A DNA stretch of 44,957 nucleotides from Bacteroidota bacterium (GTDB taxonomy: Bacteria > Bacteroidota > Bacteroidia > Chitinophagales > Chitinophagaceae): NCBI GenBank assembly GCA_023423405.1, contig JAFAFR010000036.1, positions 1 to 44,957 on the forward strand, read 5' to 3'. The translations under genes and the position numbers were made by a program. The stretch's first letter is position 1. Each line of letters begins with the position of its first letter. This document shows, piece after piece, positions 1-8,200 of the stretch. The notes under the pieces were generated by a model that did no database searches, was not told where the DNA came from, and saw only the letters and a program-made list of their open reading frames with translations.

Positions 1-361
1 ACTGATGGCGCCGCACCCTGAATACAGCATCCGGATGGAAGAAATTCATCATACGCAGAAAAAAGACGCACCCAGTGGTACCGCCGTTTCCCTGGCGGAG
101 CAGATCCTGGAGAAAAACCCCGCCAAAACCGGCTGGATCAACCAGGCAACCGACCGCGCCAACCTGCTGCCGATTTTCAGCGAAAGGATCGACCCCGCTC
201 CCGGAACGCACAAAGTGCTGTACCATTCGGCCATCGACGACATCGAGATCATCCATACGGCCCATAACCGGACCGGCTTTGCCACAGGAGCCGTACTGGC
301 CGCTGAATTCCTGCGGGGGAAAAAAGGAATTTATACCATGAAAGATGTATTAGGTTTGTAA
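1..361 (+). CDS. dapB: 4-hydroxy-tetrahydrodipicolinate reductase, C-terminal part (5' end outside window)
   Basis: This is the C-terminal catalytic half of DapB, the NAD(P)H-dependent cytosolic reductase that makes tetrahydrodipicolinate for lysine and meso-diaminopimelate synthesis. The family signature EEIHHTQKKDAPSGTA is complete and holds the substrate-binding His-His and Lys residues. The later stretch HNRTGFATGAVLAAEF is also typical. The reading frame is open to the first base, so the Met at position 5 is internal and the N-terminal Rossmann domain lies upstream of the window. The stop is TAA at 359-361. The Rrf2 regulator starts 8 bases later on the same strand, so the two are probably co-transcribed. 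Confidence 0.95.
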   Translation, partial: LMAPHPEYSIRMEEIHHTQKKDAPSGTAVSLAEQILEKNPAKTGWINQATDRANLLPIFSERIDPAPGTHKVLYHSAIDDIEIIHTAHNRTGFATGAVLAAEFLRGKKGIYTMKDVLGL

Positions 362-369
362 ATTGGAAT

Positions 370-783
370 ATGATCTCCAAGAAAACCCAGTATGGGCTTA
401 AAGCGCTTGCCTACCTGGCACAGAATGAAAAAAATGGTCCGGTCCTGATTGCACAGATTGCCGAAGAAAAAAGCATTCCCATCAAGTTCCTGGAAAGCAT
501 CCTGCTCGACCTTCGCAAAGCAGGGCTGCTCGATAGCAAAAAAGGAAAGGGTGGCGGTTATTTCTTTGCCATTCAACCCAAAAAAATAAAAGTAGCTACG
601 GTGATCCGCCTGCTCGACGGGCCTATTGCCCTGGTTCCCTGCGCCAGCTTGAACTTCTATAAAAGATGTGCGGACTGCGACGAGAAAACCTGCGGCCTCA
701 ACCACCTGATGAAGGAAGTGCGCGACGCCACCCTCAGCGTGCTCGACAACAAGTCGGTGGCCGACCTGGCATTTGACTACTGA
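370..783 (+). CDS. Rrf2 family transcriptional regulator
   Basis: A 137-residue winged-helix regulator of the Rrf2/IscR family. The N-terminus (KKTQYGLKALAYLA) and the wing segment KGKGGGYFFA match the family HTH. Four cysteines (about 91, 100, 103, 108) sit in the region where IscR and NsrR bind an Fe-S cluster. The first, third and fourth could be cluster ligands, so redox, iron or nitric oxide sensing is possible but not shown. It follows dapB by 8 bases and converges on the redoxin gene. The regulated genes cannot be told from this window. Length is normal for the family. Confidence 0.9.
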   Translation: MISKKTQYGLKALAYLAQNEKNGPVLIAQIAEEKSIPIKFLESILLDLRKAGLLDSKKGKGGGYFFAIQPKKIKVATVIRLLDGPIALVPCASLNFYKRCADCDEKTCGLNHLMKEVRDATLSVLDNKSVADLAFDY

Positions 784-794
784 TTACCGGGCCT

Positions 795-2081
795 TCACTG
801 CATGGCGGTGACAGGTTCTTTCAGCAATGCATCGATGGTTTCTTCAAACTCCTTTTTATACTGCGTATAAGCGTTGCCGGTAGCAGGGCCAAAAAATCCA
901 CCGTGCATCTTTTTCACCCGGCCATCGCGGCCTACAAAAATGGTGCTGGGAAAAGATTTGATATTGGTCAGTTGCGGCAGGGTCTTTTGCGTGCGCAGGC
1001 TGTCCCCCGCGGTTACGCCCGTGAGCAGAATGGGATAATCCACCCGCAGGCGGTCCTGGAACTTGCGCAGGGCTTTACCCGAACGCGCCGTGTCGAGACT
1101 GTACTCATAGGCCAGGGCCACCATCTCCACGCCCCTGTTCTTATTGCTGCGGTAATAATCGCTCAGGTAGGCGGTTTCGTCCATGCAGTTGGGACACCAA
1201 CTGCCCATGATCTGGATCACCACCACTTTTCCGCGGAAGCGGGGATCGGTAATGCCCACCGGGTTTCCCTTCAGATCGGGGAAGCGGAAATCGAGCCGGT
1301 CTTCCGGGCCACGCAGGCGCATCTCCACTTCCTGCATCGACAACACGGCCGCTTCGTTTCTTTTGGCGGTGAAGTCCTGGCTGTACACGGGTCCTGAAAA
1401 AAACTTGCCGTTGCGCAGCGTTCCATCGGTATCGAGCAGGGCGGTAAATACATAAGCGTGGCTGCCGTCGAAGGTGCTGAGCTTTAGCGTATCGCCCGAA
1501 ACCACGCCTTCAAGGTAACGGTAATCGCCTGTAGGGGTAAGAATGCTACCGGTGAGAAGAGCGCCTTCCTGTTTCAGCAGGGCGATCGCGGTATCGGTAC
1601 CACCGTTCCTCAGTGCAAATTCCATTTCCCATTTCCCGCTGAGGTTAGCGGCGGGTCTGGCGGTGCTGGCGAAGCGCGGCTGCTTACCGGGCCTGGCCAC
1701 AAAAGGCATTACGATGGTTTTGCCACTGGTGCCCTTGATCCAGTTCCCCGCCAGTGAGCCATCGGGCTGCTGTTGCAGGCGAAAGGAGGATTCAAAAAAA
1801 GGCATTTCTATAAAGACAGAATCTCCCGCCTGCCGCACCTGTTTTACTTCCAGGCGCTCGCTGGCATTGTGAATGCGGATCACCGGCGTTTTTCCTTTGT
1901 ATTGCAGGTCGAAAATGAAAACGATCTGCTGCCCGTCTTCGCGCTGCAGCAGGGCGCGCCAGTCGCCTTGTTGCAGTCGGGGTGCGCGGGACGCATTGGC
2001 CGATGTGTTCGTCTGCGCAAACAGGCTAACGGTTACCAACAGGGTAAGAAAGAAAAACACAAAAGACTTGCAGCGGGTCAT
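795..2081 (-). CDS. secreted TlpA-like thioredoxin/redoxin-domain protein
   Basis: A 428-residue exported protein. Residues 1-22 form a signal peptide ending in FAQ. Residues about 30-260 form an N-terminal region resembling the beta-rich domains of Bacteroidota TlpA-like proteins. A thioredoxin fold follows with the redox motif WCPNC (Cys296 and Cys299) preceded by KVVVIQIMGS, and a conserved cis-Pro segment FPSTIFVGRDG. It probably acts as a periplasmic thiol-disulfide reductase, for example in protein or cytochrome maturation, but the partner is unknown. The catalytic pair is intact. It stands alone on the minus strand, converging on the Rrf2 gene with 11 bases between the stop codons. Confidence 0.88.
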   Translation of the reverse strand: MTRCKSFVFFFLTLLVTVSLFAQTNTSANASRAPRLQQGDWRALLQREDGQQIVFIFDLQYKGKTPVIRIHNASERLEVKQVRQAGDSVFIEMPFFESSFRLQQQPDGSLAGNWIKGTSGKTIVMPFVARPGKQPRFASTARPAANLSGKWEMEFALRNGGTDTAIALLKQEGALLTGSILTPTGDYRYLEGVVSGDTLKLSTFDGSHAYVFTALLDTDGTLRNGKFFSGPVYSQDFTAKRNEAAVLSMQEVEMRLRGPEDRLDFRFPDLKGNPVGITDPRFRGKVVVIQIMGSWCPNCMDETAYLSDYYRSNKNRGVEMVALAYEYSLDTARSGKALRKFQDRLRVDYPILLTGVTAGDSLRTQKTLPQLTNIKSFPSTIFVGRDGRVKKMHGGFFGPATGNAYTQYKKEFEETIDALLKEPVTAMQ

Positions 2082-2217
2082 AGTCTACAGAATTAGTGGG
2101 TAAATATACGGCATAATCCCGAACACGGTCATGCGAACCTGTCGCCGGTTTACTCCTGGGCAGTCGCCGGTTCATTCGCAGGGCTATCGCAGCCCCACCC
2201 GCCCGGCCGCAGCAGGT
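2082..2217. other. 136-bp intergenic spacer with a tandem direct repeat and a small hairpin
   Basis: No gene is seen. A 10-base segment GTCGCCGGTT occurs at 2141-2150 and again at 2163-2172, giving a 22-base period. Just beyond is a small perfect hairpin (GGGCT at 2181-2185, AGCCC at 2191-2195). The hairpin lies past the stop of the minus-strand threonine dehydrogenase and could help end its transcript, but there is no T-run. Confidence 0.4.
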
Positions 2218-3174
2218 TTACTCCCTGGGCGCTTTCGGAAGATTTTCCAGCATATCGGCCGTCATTCTTTCCAGGTCGTATTCCGGCTTCCAGCCCCAGT
2301 CGCGGCGGGTAATGCTGTCGTCAATACTCTGGGGCCAACTGTCGGCAATGGCCTGCCGGTAATCAGGGGCATAGTCCATGCGGAATTCAGGGATTTTTTT
2401 CTGGATGGCGGCACCGATCTCTTTGGGAGAAAAACTCATGGCCGAGAGGTTATAGGAAGTGCGCACCGATATCTTTTCCGCCGGCGCTTCCATCAGCTCA
2501 ATGGTAGCCCGGATGGCATCGGGCATATACATCATGGGCAGGTAGGTGTCTTCTTTCAGGAAGCTCGTGTAATGCTTTTCTTCCAGGGCCTCGTGATAGA
2601 TCTCCACCGCATAATCGGTGGTGCCGCCGCCCGGGGCCGACTTATAACTGATCAGTCCGGGGTAACGCAGGCTCCTAACGTCCACGCCAAAACGCTGATG
2701 GTAATAGTTACACCAGAACTCGCCTGCGTATTTGGAAATGCCGTACACGGTAGTGGGTTCGATGATGGTGTATTGCGGGCAGTTTTTCTTGGGACTGGTG
2801 GGACCGAACACGGCGATGGAAGAAGGCCAGTACACTTTGTGCAGCTTTTCTTCCCGCGCAATGTCGAGCAGGTTGAGCAGGCTCTGCATGTTCAGGTGCC
2901 AGGCGAGGTTGGGATTTTTTTCACCGGTAGCGGAGAGGATGGCCGCCAGCAGGTACACCTGCGTGATGTTCTGCCGGATGATCAGCACATGCAGCATCTC
3001 CTTGTTCAGCGCATCGATGGACACATAGGGGCCGGTGCCTTTCAGCAACTCGTTTTCTTCGCGAAGGTCGGAAGCGATCACCTGCTGGTTGCCATATATT
3101 TTGCGGAGGGCCAGGGTGAGTTCCACGCCGATCTGTCCGCAGGCGCCGATCACCAGTATTCTTTCTTTGCTCAT
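2218..3174 (-). CDS. tdh: NAD-dependent L-threonine 3-dehydrogenase, SDR (epimerase-like) type
   Basis: A 318-residue extended SDR protein. The Rossmann motif GACGQIG is at residues 10-16, the catalytic YxxxK pair at Tyr144 and Lys148, and the nearby serines at 118-119. The block YPGLISYKSAPGGGTTDYAV (about 171-190) is the hallmark that separates the GalE-like threonine dehydrogenases from sugar epimerases. The enzyme oxidises L-threonine to 2-amino-3-ketobutyrate, which a CoA ligase (not seen here) cleaves to glycine and acetyl-CoA. It is divergent from kdsA. A perfect TAnnTTTG promoter element lies 19 bases upstream of the start. The symbol follows function; it is not homologous to the zinc-dependent Tdh of E. 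coli. Confidence 0.9.
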   Translation of the reverse strand: MSKERILVIGACGQIGVELTLALRKIYGNQQVIASDLREENELLKGTGPYVSIDALNKEMLHVLIIRQNITQVYLLAAILSATGEKNPNLAWHLNMQSLLNLLDIAREEKLHKVYWPSSIAVFGPTSPKKNCPQYTIIEPTTVYGISKYAGEFWCNYYHQRFGVDVRSLRYPGLISYKSAPGGGTTDYAVEIYHEALEEKHYTSFLKEDTYLPMMYMPDAIRATIELMEAPAEKISVRTSYNLSAMSFSPKEIGAAIQKKIPEFRMDYAPDYRQAIADSWPQSIDDSITRRDWGWKPEYDLERMTADMLENLPKAPRE

Positions 3175-3193
3175 GTAAGGGCTATTAGGTGTG

Positions 3194-3201
3194 CAAACCT
3201 A
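3194..3201 (-). promoter_or_regulatory. candidate Bacteroidota -7 promoter element for threonine dehydrogenase
   Basis: On the minus strand the sequence is TAGGTTTG, an exact match to the Bacteroidota sigma-A -7 consensus TAnnTTTG, ending 19 bases before the ATG. I see no good -33 TTG at the usual spacing, so confidence is limited. Confidence 0.4.
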
Positions 3202-3258
3202 CAAATCAAAGTTCTTTTTTTGACGACTTCGGCGCAATCGTTTTCATACCTTCACGAA

Positions 3259-4080
3259 ATGGAAACTTTTTTAACCGATCTTTTCCGGGGCCAGTCCTAC
3301 GATGCAAAAAATTTCTTCCTGATTGCCGGTCCCTGTGTCATTGAAAACGAAGCCCTGCTCTCGGAAGTGGCCGAACGAGTTAAAACCAGTTGCACCCGCC
3401 TGGGCATACCTTATATATTTAAATCATCGTACCGCAAGGCCAACCGCACCAGCGCGGGTTCTTTCACCGGGCTGGGCGATCAGACCGGGCTCGCCTATCT
3501 AAAAGCCACGGGTGAAAAATTCGGCCTCCCTACTACCACCGATATACATGCGCACGACGAAGCGGCTCCCGCAGCAGCTTATGCAGATGTATTGCAGATA
3601 CCCGCCTTCCTGTGCCGGCAAACCGACCTGCTGGTGGCAGCCGCCGAAACAGGAAAAATTGTGAACGTTAAGAAAGGACAGTTCGTCAGTGGCCCGGCCA
3701 TGAAATTTGCCGTGGAAAAGATCCGCAAGGCGGGCAATGAAAAAATAATTCTTACAGAAAGAGGCACCACTTTCGGCTACCAGGACCTGGTAGTGGATTT
3801 TCGCAATATTCCCTGGATGAAGGCCCACGGCGTTCCCGTGGTGATGGACGTAACCCACAGCCTGCAGCAGCCCAACCAAACATCCGGGGTAACCGGTGGA
3901 AACCCGCAACTCATTGGCACCATTGCCAAAGCCGCACTCGCCGCCGGCGCCGACGGACTCTTCATCGAAACCCACCCGCGCCCGGCCGAAGCGCTGAGCG
4001 ACGGCGCCAACATGCTGCAGCTCGACCTGCTCGACGGCCTGCTGGAAGAACTTGTAAGGTTGAGGAAAGCAGTGTCCTGA
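3259..4080 (+). CDS. kdsA: 3-deoxy-D-manno-octulosonate 8-phosphate synthase, metal-dependent class
   Basis: A 273-residue cytosolic enzyme that condenses phosphoenolpyruvate with arabinose 5-phosphate to make KDO 8-phosphate for lipopolysaccharide. The start METFLTDLF was chosen because the open frame upstream lies antisense to the threonine dehydrogenase gene and has no KdsA similarity. Family motifs include FKSSYRKANRTS, TTDIHAHDEA, NVKKGQFVSG and FIETHPRPAEALSDG. The N-terminal motif is IAGPCVIENE with Cys26. Cysteine here marks the metal-dependent class, as in Aquifex, whereas E. coli has Asn. A short hairpin follows the stop. The other KDO genes are not nearby. Confidence 0.95.
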   Translation: METFLTDLFRGQSYDAKNFFLIAGPCVIENEALLSEVAERVKTSCTRLGIPYIFKSSYRKANRTSAGSFTGLGDQTGLAYLKATGEKFGLPTTTDIHAHDEAAPAAAYADVLQIPAFLCRQTDLLVAAAETGKIVNVKKGQFVSGPAMKFAVEKIRKAGNEKIILTERGTTFGYQDLVVDFRNIPWMKAHGVPVVMDVTHSLQQPNQTSGVTGGNPQLIGTIAKAALAAGADGLFIETHPRPAEALSDGANMLQLDLLDGLLEELVRLRKAVS

Positions 4081-4084
4081 TGTC

Positions 4085-4103
4085 CAAGAGACACCTCTTG
4101 TTT
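4085..4103 (+). terminator. short hairpin between convergent kdsA and the isoaspartyl peptidase
   Basis: CAAGAG (4085-4090), loop ACAC, CTCTTG (4095-4100), then TTT. The stem is a perfect 6 bp and starts 4 bases after the kdsA stop. The T-run is short, so it is a weak terminator candidate. Confidence 0.5.
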
Positions 4104-4108
4104 CAAAG

Positions 4109-5161
4109 TCACTTAAATATCTCCACCTTCACTTTGCCGTCGGCAGTCACCACACCCCGGTACATGCCTTCGGTGCTGAAAGGCATGGTATAATTGCCTT
4201 CCCGGTCCACGGCAATCAGCCCGCCGTCGCCGCCAAGTGCCGGCACCTGTTTCAGGATCATATCCCCCGCGGCGTCTTTGAGGGTAGCATGCCCAAACTC
4301 CATGCGGTCGCTCACTGTTTTGGCCACTACCAGGCGAATGAAAAATTCGCCCCATCCCGTACAGCTCACCGCGCAGGTGGCGTTATTGGCATAGGTGCCG
4401 GCGCCAATGATGGGGGCGTCGCCGATTCGGCCGTATTGCTTATTGGTCATGCCGCCCGTACTGGTGGCGGCTGCAAGGTTGCCGGCCTTATCGAGGGCTA
4501 CCGCGCCAACGGTTCCAAACTTCGAATCACGGTTGTCAAAATGATAGGAGCCAGTGCCCGCGGCAGGTGGCTGCTTATTGCCATGGTCCAGTTCCATTTT
4601 GAGGGAGTCTTCTTTTTTCACCCGCTGGAGTGCCTTCCACCGCTCCTCTGTATAAAAATAAGAGGGGTCCACAATCGCCAGTCCCTGCGCGGCGGCAAAC
4701 TGTTCCGCACCGCGGCCGGTCATCATCACATGATTGCTTTTTTCCATAACCGCCCTGGCCGCCAGTATGGGATTACGTACCACGGTTACCCCTGCCACCG
4801 ATCCTGCCGCCAGGCTGCGCCCGTCCATGATGGCCGCATCCATTTCATTTTTTCCTTCGTGGGTAAACACTGCCCCCTTGCCCGCGTTAAACAATGGACA
4901 GTCCTCCATCGAAGTAACGGCCGCCGTCACTGCATCGAGGGAACTGCCGCCCGACCGCAGGATGGCATACCCTTTTTGCAGAGCTTCGGTAAGCGCCTCG
5001 GTATAGGCTTTTTCTTTTTCGGGGGTCATTTGCGACCGCAATATGGTGCCGGCGCCACCGTGGATCACCAGCACGTATTTTTCCGAAGCAGGCCGCGGGT
5101 TTTGCTGCGCTAATGCCATGTTAAAAAGCATTAAACCTACGCTACAGAATATCAGTCTCAT
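4109..5161 (-). CDS. exported isoaspartyl peptidase / L-asparaginase (N-terminal nucleophile hydrolase)
   Basis: A 350-residue plant-type asparaginase. Residues 1-19 are a signal peptide ending ALAQ, so it acts in the periplasm. The early block VIHGGAGTI and the autocleavage site GTVGAVALD are both present. Thr217 becomes the nucleophile after self-cleavage into alpha and beta chains. Substrate residues follow in TSTGGMTNKQYGRIGDAP and GTGWGEFF-like sequence (here CTGWGEFFIR). It probably cleaves isoaspartyl dipeptides and may hydrolyse asparagine. It converges on kdsA and is divergent from the tamB-like gene, with only 50 bases between the starts. A 13-base palindrome lies in that gap. Confidence 0.93.
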   Translation of the reverse strand: MRLIFCSVGLMLFNMALAQQNPRPASEKYVLVIHGGAGTILRSQMTPEKEKAYTEALTEALQKGYAILRSGGSSLDAVTAAVTSMEDCPLFNAGKGAVFTHEGKNEMDAAIMDGRSLAAGSVAGVTVVRNPILAARAVMEKSNHVMMTGRGAEQFAAAQGLAIVDPSYFYTEERWKALQRVKKEDSLKMELDHGNKQPPAAGTGSYHFDNRDSKFGTVGAVALDKAGNLAAATSTGGMTNKQYGRIGDAPIIGAGTYANNATCAVSCTGWGEFFIRLVVAKTVSDRMEFGHATLKDAAGDMILKQVPALGGDGGLIAVDREGNYTMPFSTEGMYRGVVTADGKVKVEIFK

Positions 5162-5183
5162 ATAGTAAATTCGTTCGTTTATA

Positions 5184-5196
5184 GCACCCTGGGTGC
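5184..5196. promoter_or_regulatory. 13-bp palindrome in the peptidase/tamB divergent promoter
   Basis: GCACCCTGGGTGC is a perfect inverted repeat of 6 bp around one base, centred in the 50-base gap between two divergent start codons. It could be an operator shared by both genes. Position and symmetry are the only evidence. Confidence 0.35.
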
Positions 5197-5211
5197 CAAA
5201 GTAGCGAATAA

Positions 5212-8200
5212 TTGAAAAGAATTCTCTCCATAATCGGCTATATCCTGCTTTCGCTGCTGCTCCTGGTAGTGCTGACCTATTTTTTACTCCAGACCAGTTT
5301 TGTCCAGAACTATATAACCAGGCAGGCAGCCGGTCGTCTTTCCAAAGCCCTCAAAACCGAGGTGCAGGTATCGCATATCCGCCTCAAATTTTTCAATACC
5401 CTCGAACTGAAGGGCACCCTGGTGCGCGACCTCAACAAAGATACCCTGCTCTATGCCGGCGCGTTGAAAGTCAATATCACCGACTGGTTCTTTTTTAAGG
5501 ACAAGGTGGAACTCAAATACCTGGGGCTCGAAAACACCCTGGTACACCTGCACCGGAAAGATTCGGTATGGAACTACCAGTTCCTGGTGGATTATTTTTC
5601 CGGTCCGCCATCCACCAAAAAGAACAACCCTATCGACCTGGCTGTGAAACAGGTGGACCTCGCCAACATCCGCCTCCTGCAGCAGGACGAATGGCGCGGC
5701 GAAAACCTGGGACTCACGCTTCGCTCGCTTCACCTGGAAACCGAAAACTTCGACCTCTACAAAAAAGACATCCGCATCAGCGAACTGGCGCTGGAAGAGC
5801 CCATCTTTTCCATTTACAATTACGACGGGCTCCGGCCACCCCGTACGCGGAACCGGAGCGACTCCATACCACCCAACGACAGTGCCCACCTGCGCTGGAA
5901 TCCCGGCCGCTGGAATATTGCCATCGCCGACATGCAGATCAAAAACGGGGCCTTCAAAAACGATGTGCAGACCGACCGCGAGCCCTACTACTATTTCGAC
6001 GGCGCGCATTTTCTCTGGCACCAGGTCAACAGCCGGTTCAGCAATGTGCTGCTCCACAACGACACCATCAGCGCCGATATCCGCCTGGCCACCAAGGAAC
6101 GTTCGGGTTTTGAAGTAAAACAGCTTAAGGCGCAACTTCGTTTTCACCCCGAAGCCATGGAATTCAGGCAGCTCGATATCCGTACGGCACGCAGTCACCT
6201 GCGGAATTTTTTCGCCATGCGTTACAAGACCTTCAACGACATGAGCGACTTCATTGAAAAAATAGTGCTGGACGGCAATTTTTCCGATGCCAGGATCCAC
6301 AGCGACGACATCGCCTATTTCGCCCCCGCCCTGGCAAGTTGGGATAAGCAGTTATCCATCACCGGTAGAATACGCGGCCCGGTCAGCGATCTCCGCGGCA
6401 ACCGCATCAACGTTACTTCGGGCACCAATACCTACCTGAACGGCGATTTTGTACTGACCGGCCTGCCCGATATCGACAGCACCTATATTGATTTCACGGC
6501 CAATGAACTCAGGACGAACTACGCCTCCGCCGTTCGCATGTTCCCGCAGATCGCGAAAATCCCGGAGCTGGCGCTCGACAAACTGGAGTGGCTGAAATTC
6601 AAAGGAAGTTTTACCGGTTTCATCCGCGACTTCGTGACCTATGGCACCATCGAGACCGCACTCGGAACCCTCCACACCGATGTAAACATGAAGTTCCCGC
6701 AGAAGGGCCTTCCCACTTATACGGGCGTTGTAAGTACGGAAAACTTCCAGTTGGGCACGCTGATCCAGCATTCAGCCCTTGGCAGCCTTGCTTTTGAAGG
6801 AGATGTAAAAGGAAGAGGTTTCAGCATCACCGGCATGGAGGCGGCGCTAAAAGGAAACCTTTCTTTTATTGAGTATAATGGTTACCGTTATAAAGACATT
6901 GCAGTTGACGGCACCCTGGCAAAAAGTCTTTTCAACGGCAACCTCGCCATCAACGACGAGCACCTGGAAGCTACCATGAAGGGCCTGGTGGATTTCAGCG
7001 GGAAGATCCCCCGTTTTGATTTTAATGCCCTCGTGAACAATGCCAACCTCCGCAACCTCAACGTCACCAAAGACGAAGTGGACTTCAACGGCGGCTTCAA
7101 CATGCATTTTTCCGGGAGCACCATCGACGATTTCATAGGAACCGCCCGCATCTCCGATGCCTCCATCTTTAAAAACGGACAACGTATTTCCTTCGACTCC
7201 CTCTATGTGGAATCTTCGGTGCAAAACAACCAGAACAAAACCATCAGCGTCAGGAGCAACGAATTTGAAGCCGTGCTGACCGGCGAATTCAACATCAGCA
7301 GCCTGCCCGACGCCTTTCAAACCTTCCTGAACCGCTACTATCCCAGTTATGTTGCGGCTTCGCGCAAAAAGCCGGTAAACAATTTCAGCTTTTTCATCAC
7401 TACGCGCAAGGTGGACGATTACCTCGACCTGCTCGATAAAAGACTCAAGGGCTTCAACTACAGCACCATCAGCGGGCGCCTTAATACCCGCGAGAATATT
7501 TTTGATGTGGATGCCGAAGTGCCGCAGTTCGGGTACAATAAACTGGGCTTCTACGATGTAAAACTCGAAGGGCGCGGCAACTACGATTCTCTCAATGTCA
7601 AAGCCAGTATCGGAGATACCTATGTGAACGACAGTCTGCATTTCCCCGGCACACAGATCACGGTAAACGCCAGCAACGATGTATCGCAGGTGAACATCGC
7701 CACCAGCGCCAACCAAACCCTCAACTCGGCCCATATCAGCGGCATTGTCCAGACGCTTAAGAATGGTATCAGGATCCAGTTCAACCCATCGAGCTTCGAC
7801 ATCAACAACAACCAGTGGATCATCGACAAAGGCGGCGAACTCATCCTGAGCCGGGAGCTGGTAACCACCGACGGCGTACGCATCCACAGCGGCGAGCAGG
7901 AAATACTGATCACCAGCAGCCCGTCCAGCATTGGTAAGGGCAACGACCTGAAAATCGACCTGAAAAAAATCAACATCGGCGACTTCACACCCTTCTTTGT
8001 AAAAAGCAACCGCATAGAAGGATTACTTACCGGCTCGGTAGAAGTAGCCGATCCCTTCGGCAACCTGCACGTGGAAGCCAATGCCCGCGCCGAACAATTC
8101 CGCCTCGATAACGAAAACATCGGTGTGCTGGACATCAACTCCAATTACAACAGCCGCTCCGGCAAGGCCAATTTTAAAGCCACCAGCGCCAATCCGGGTT

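Noticed and set aside
2131..3258. Long plus-strand frame running into kdsA, which would more than double the protein.
   Set aside because: This part is antisense to threonine dehydrogenase and has no KdsA features; the real start is the ATG at 3259.
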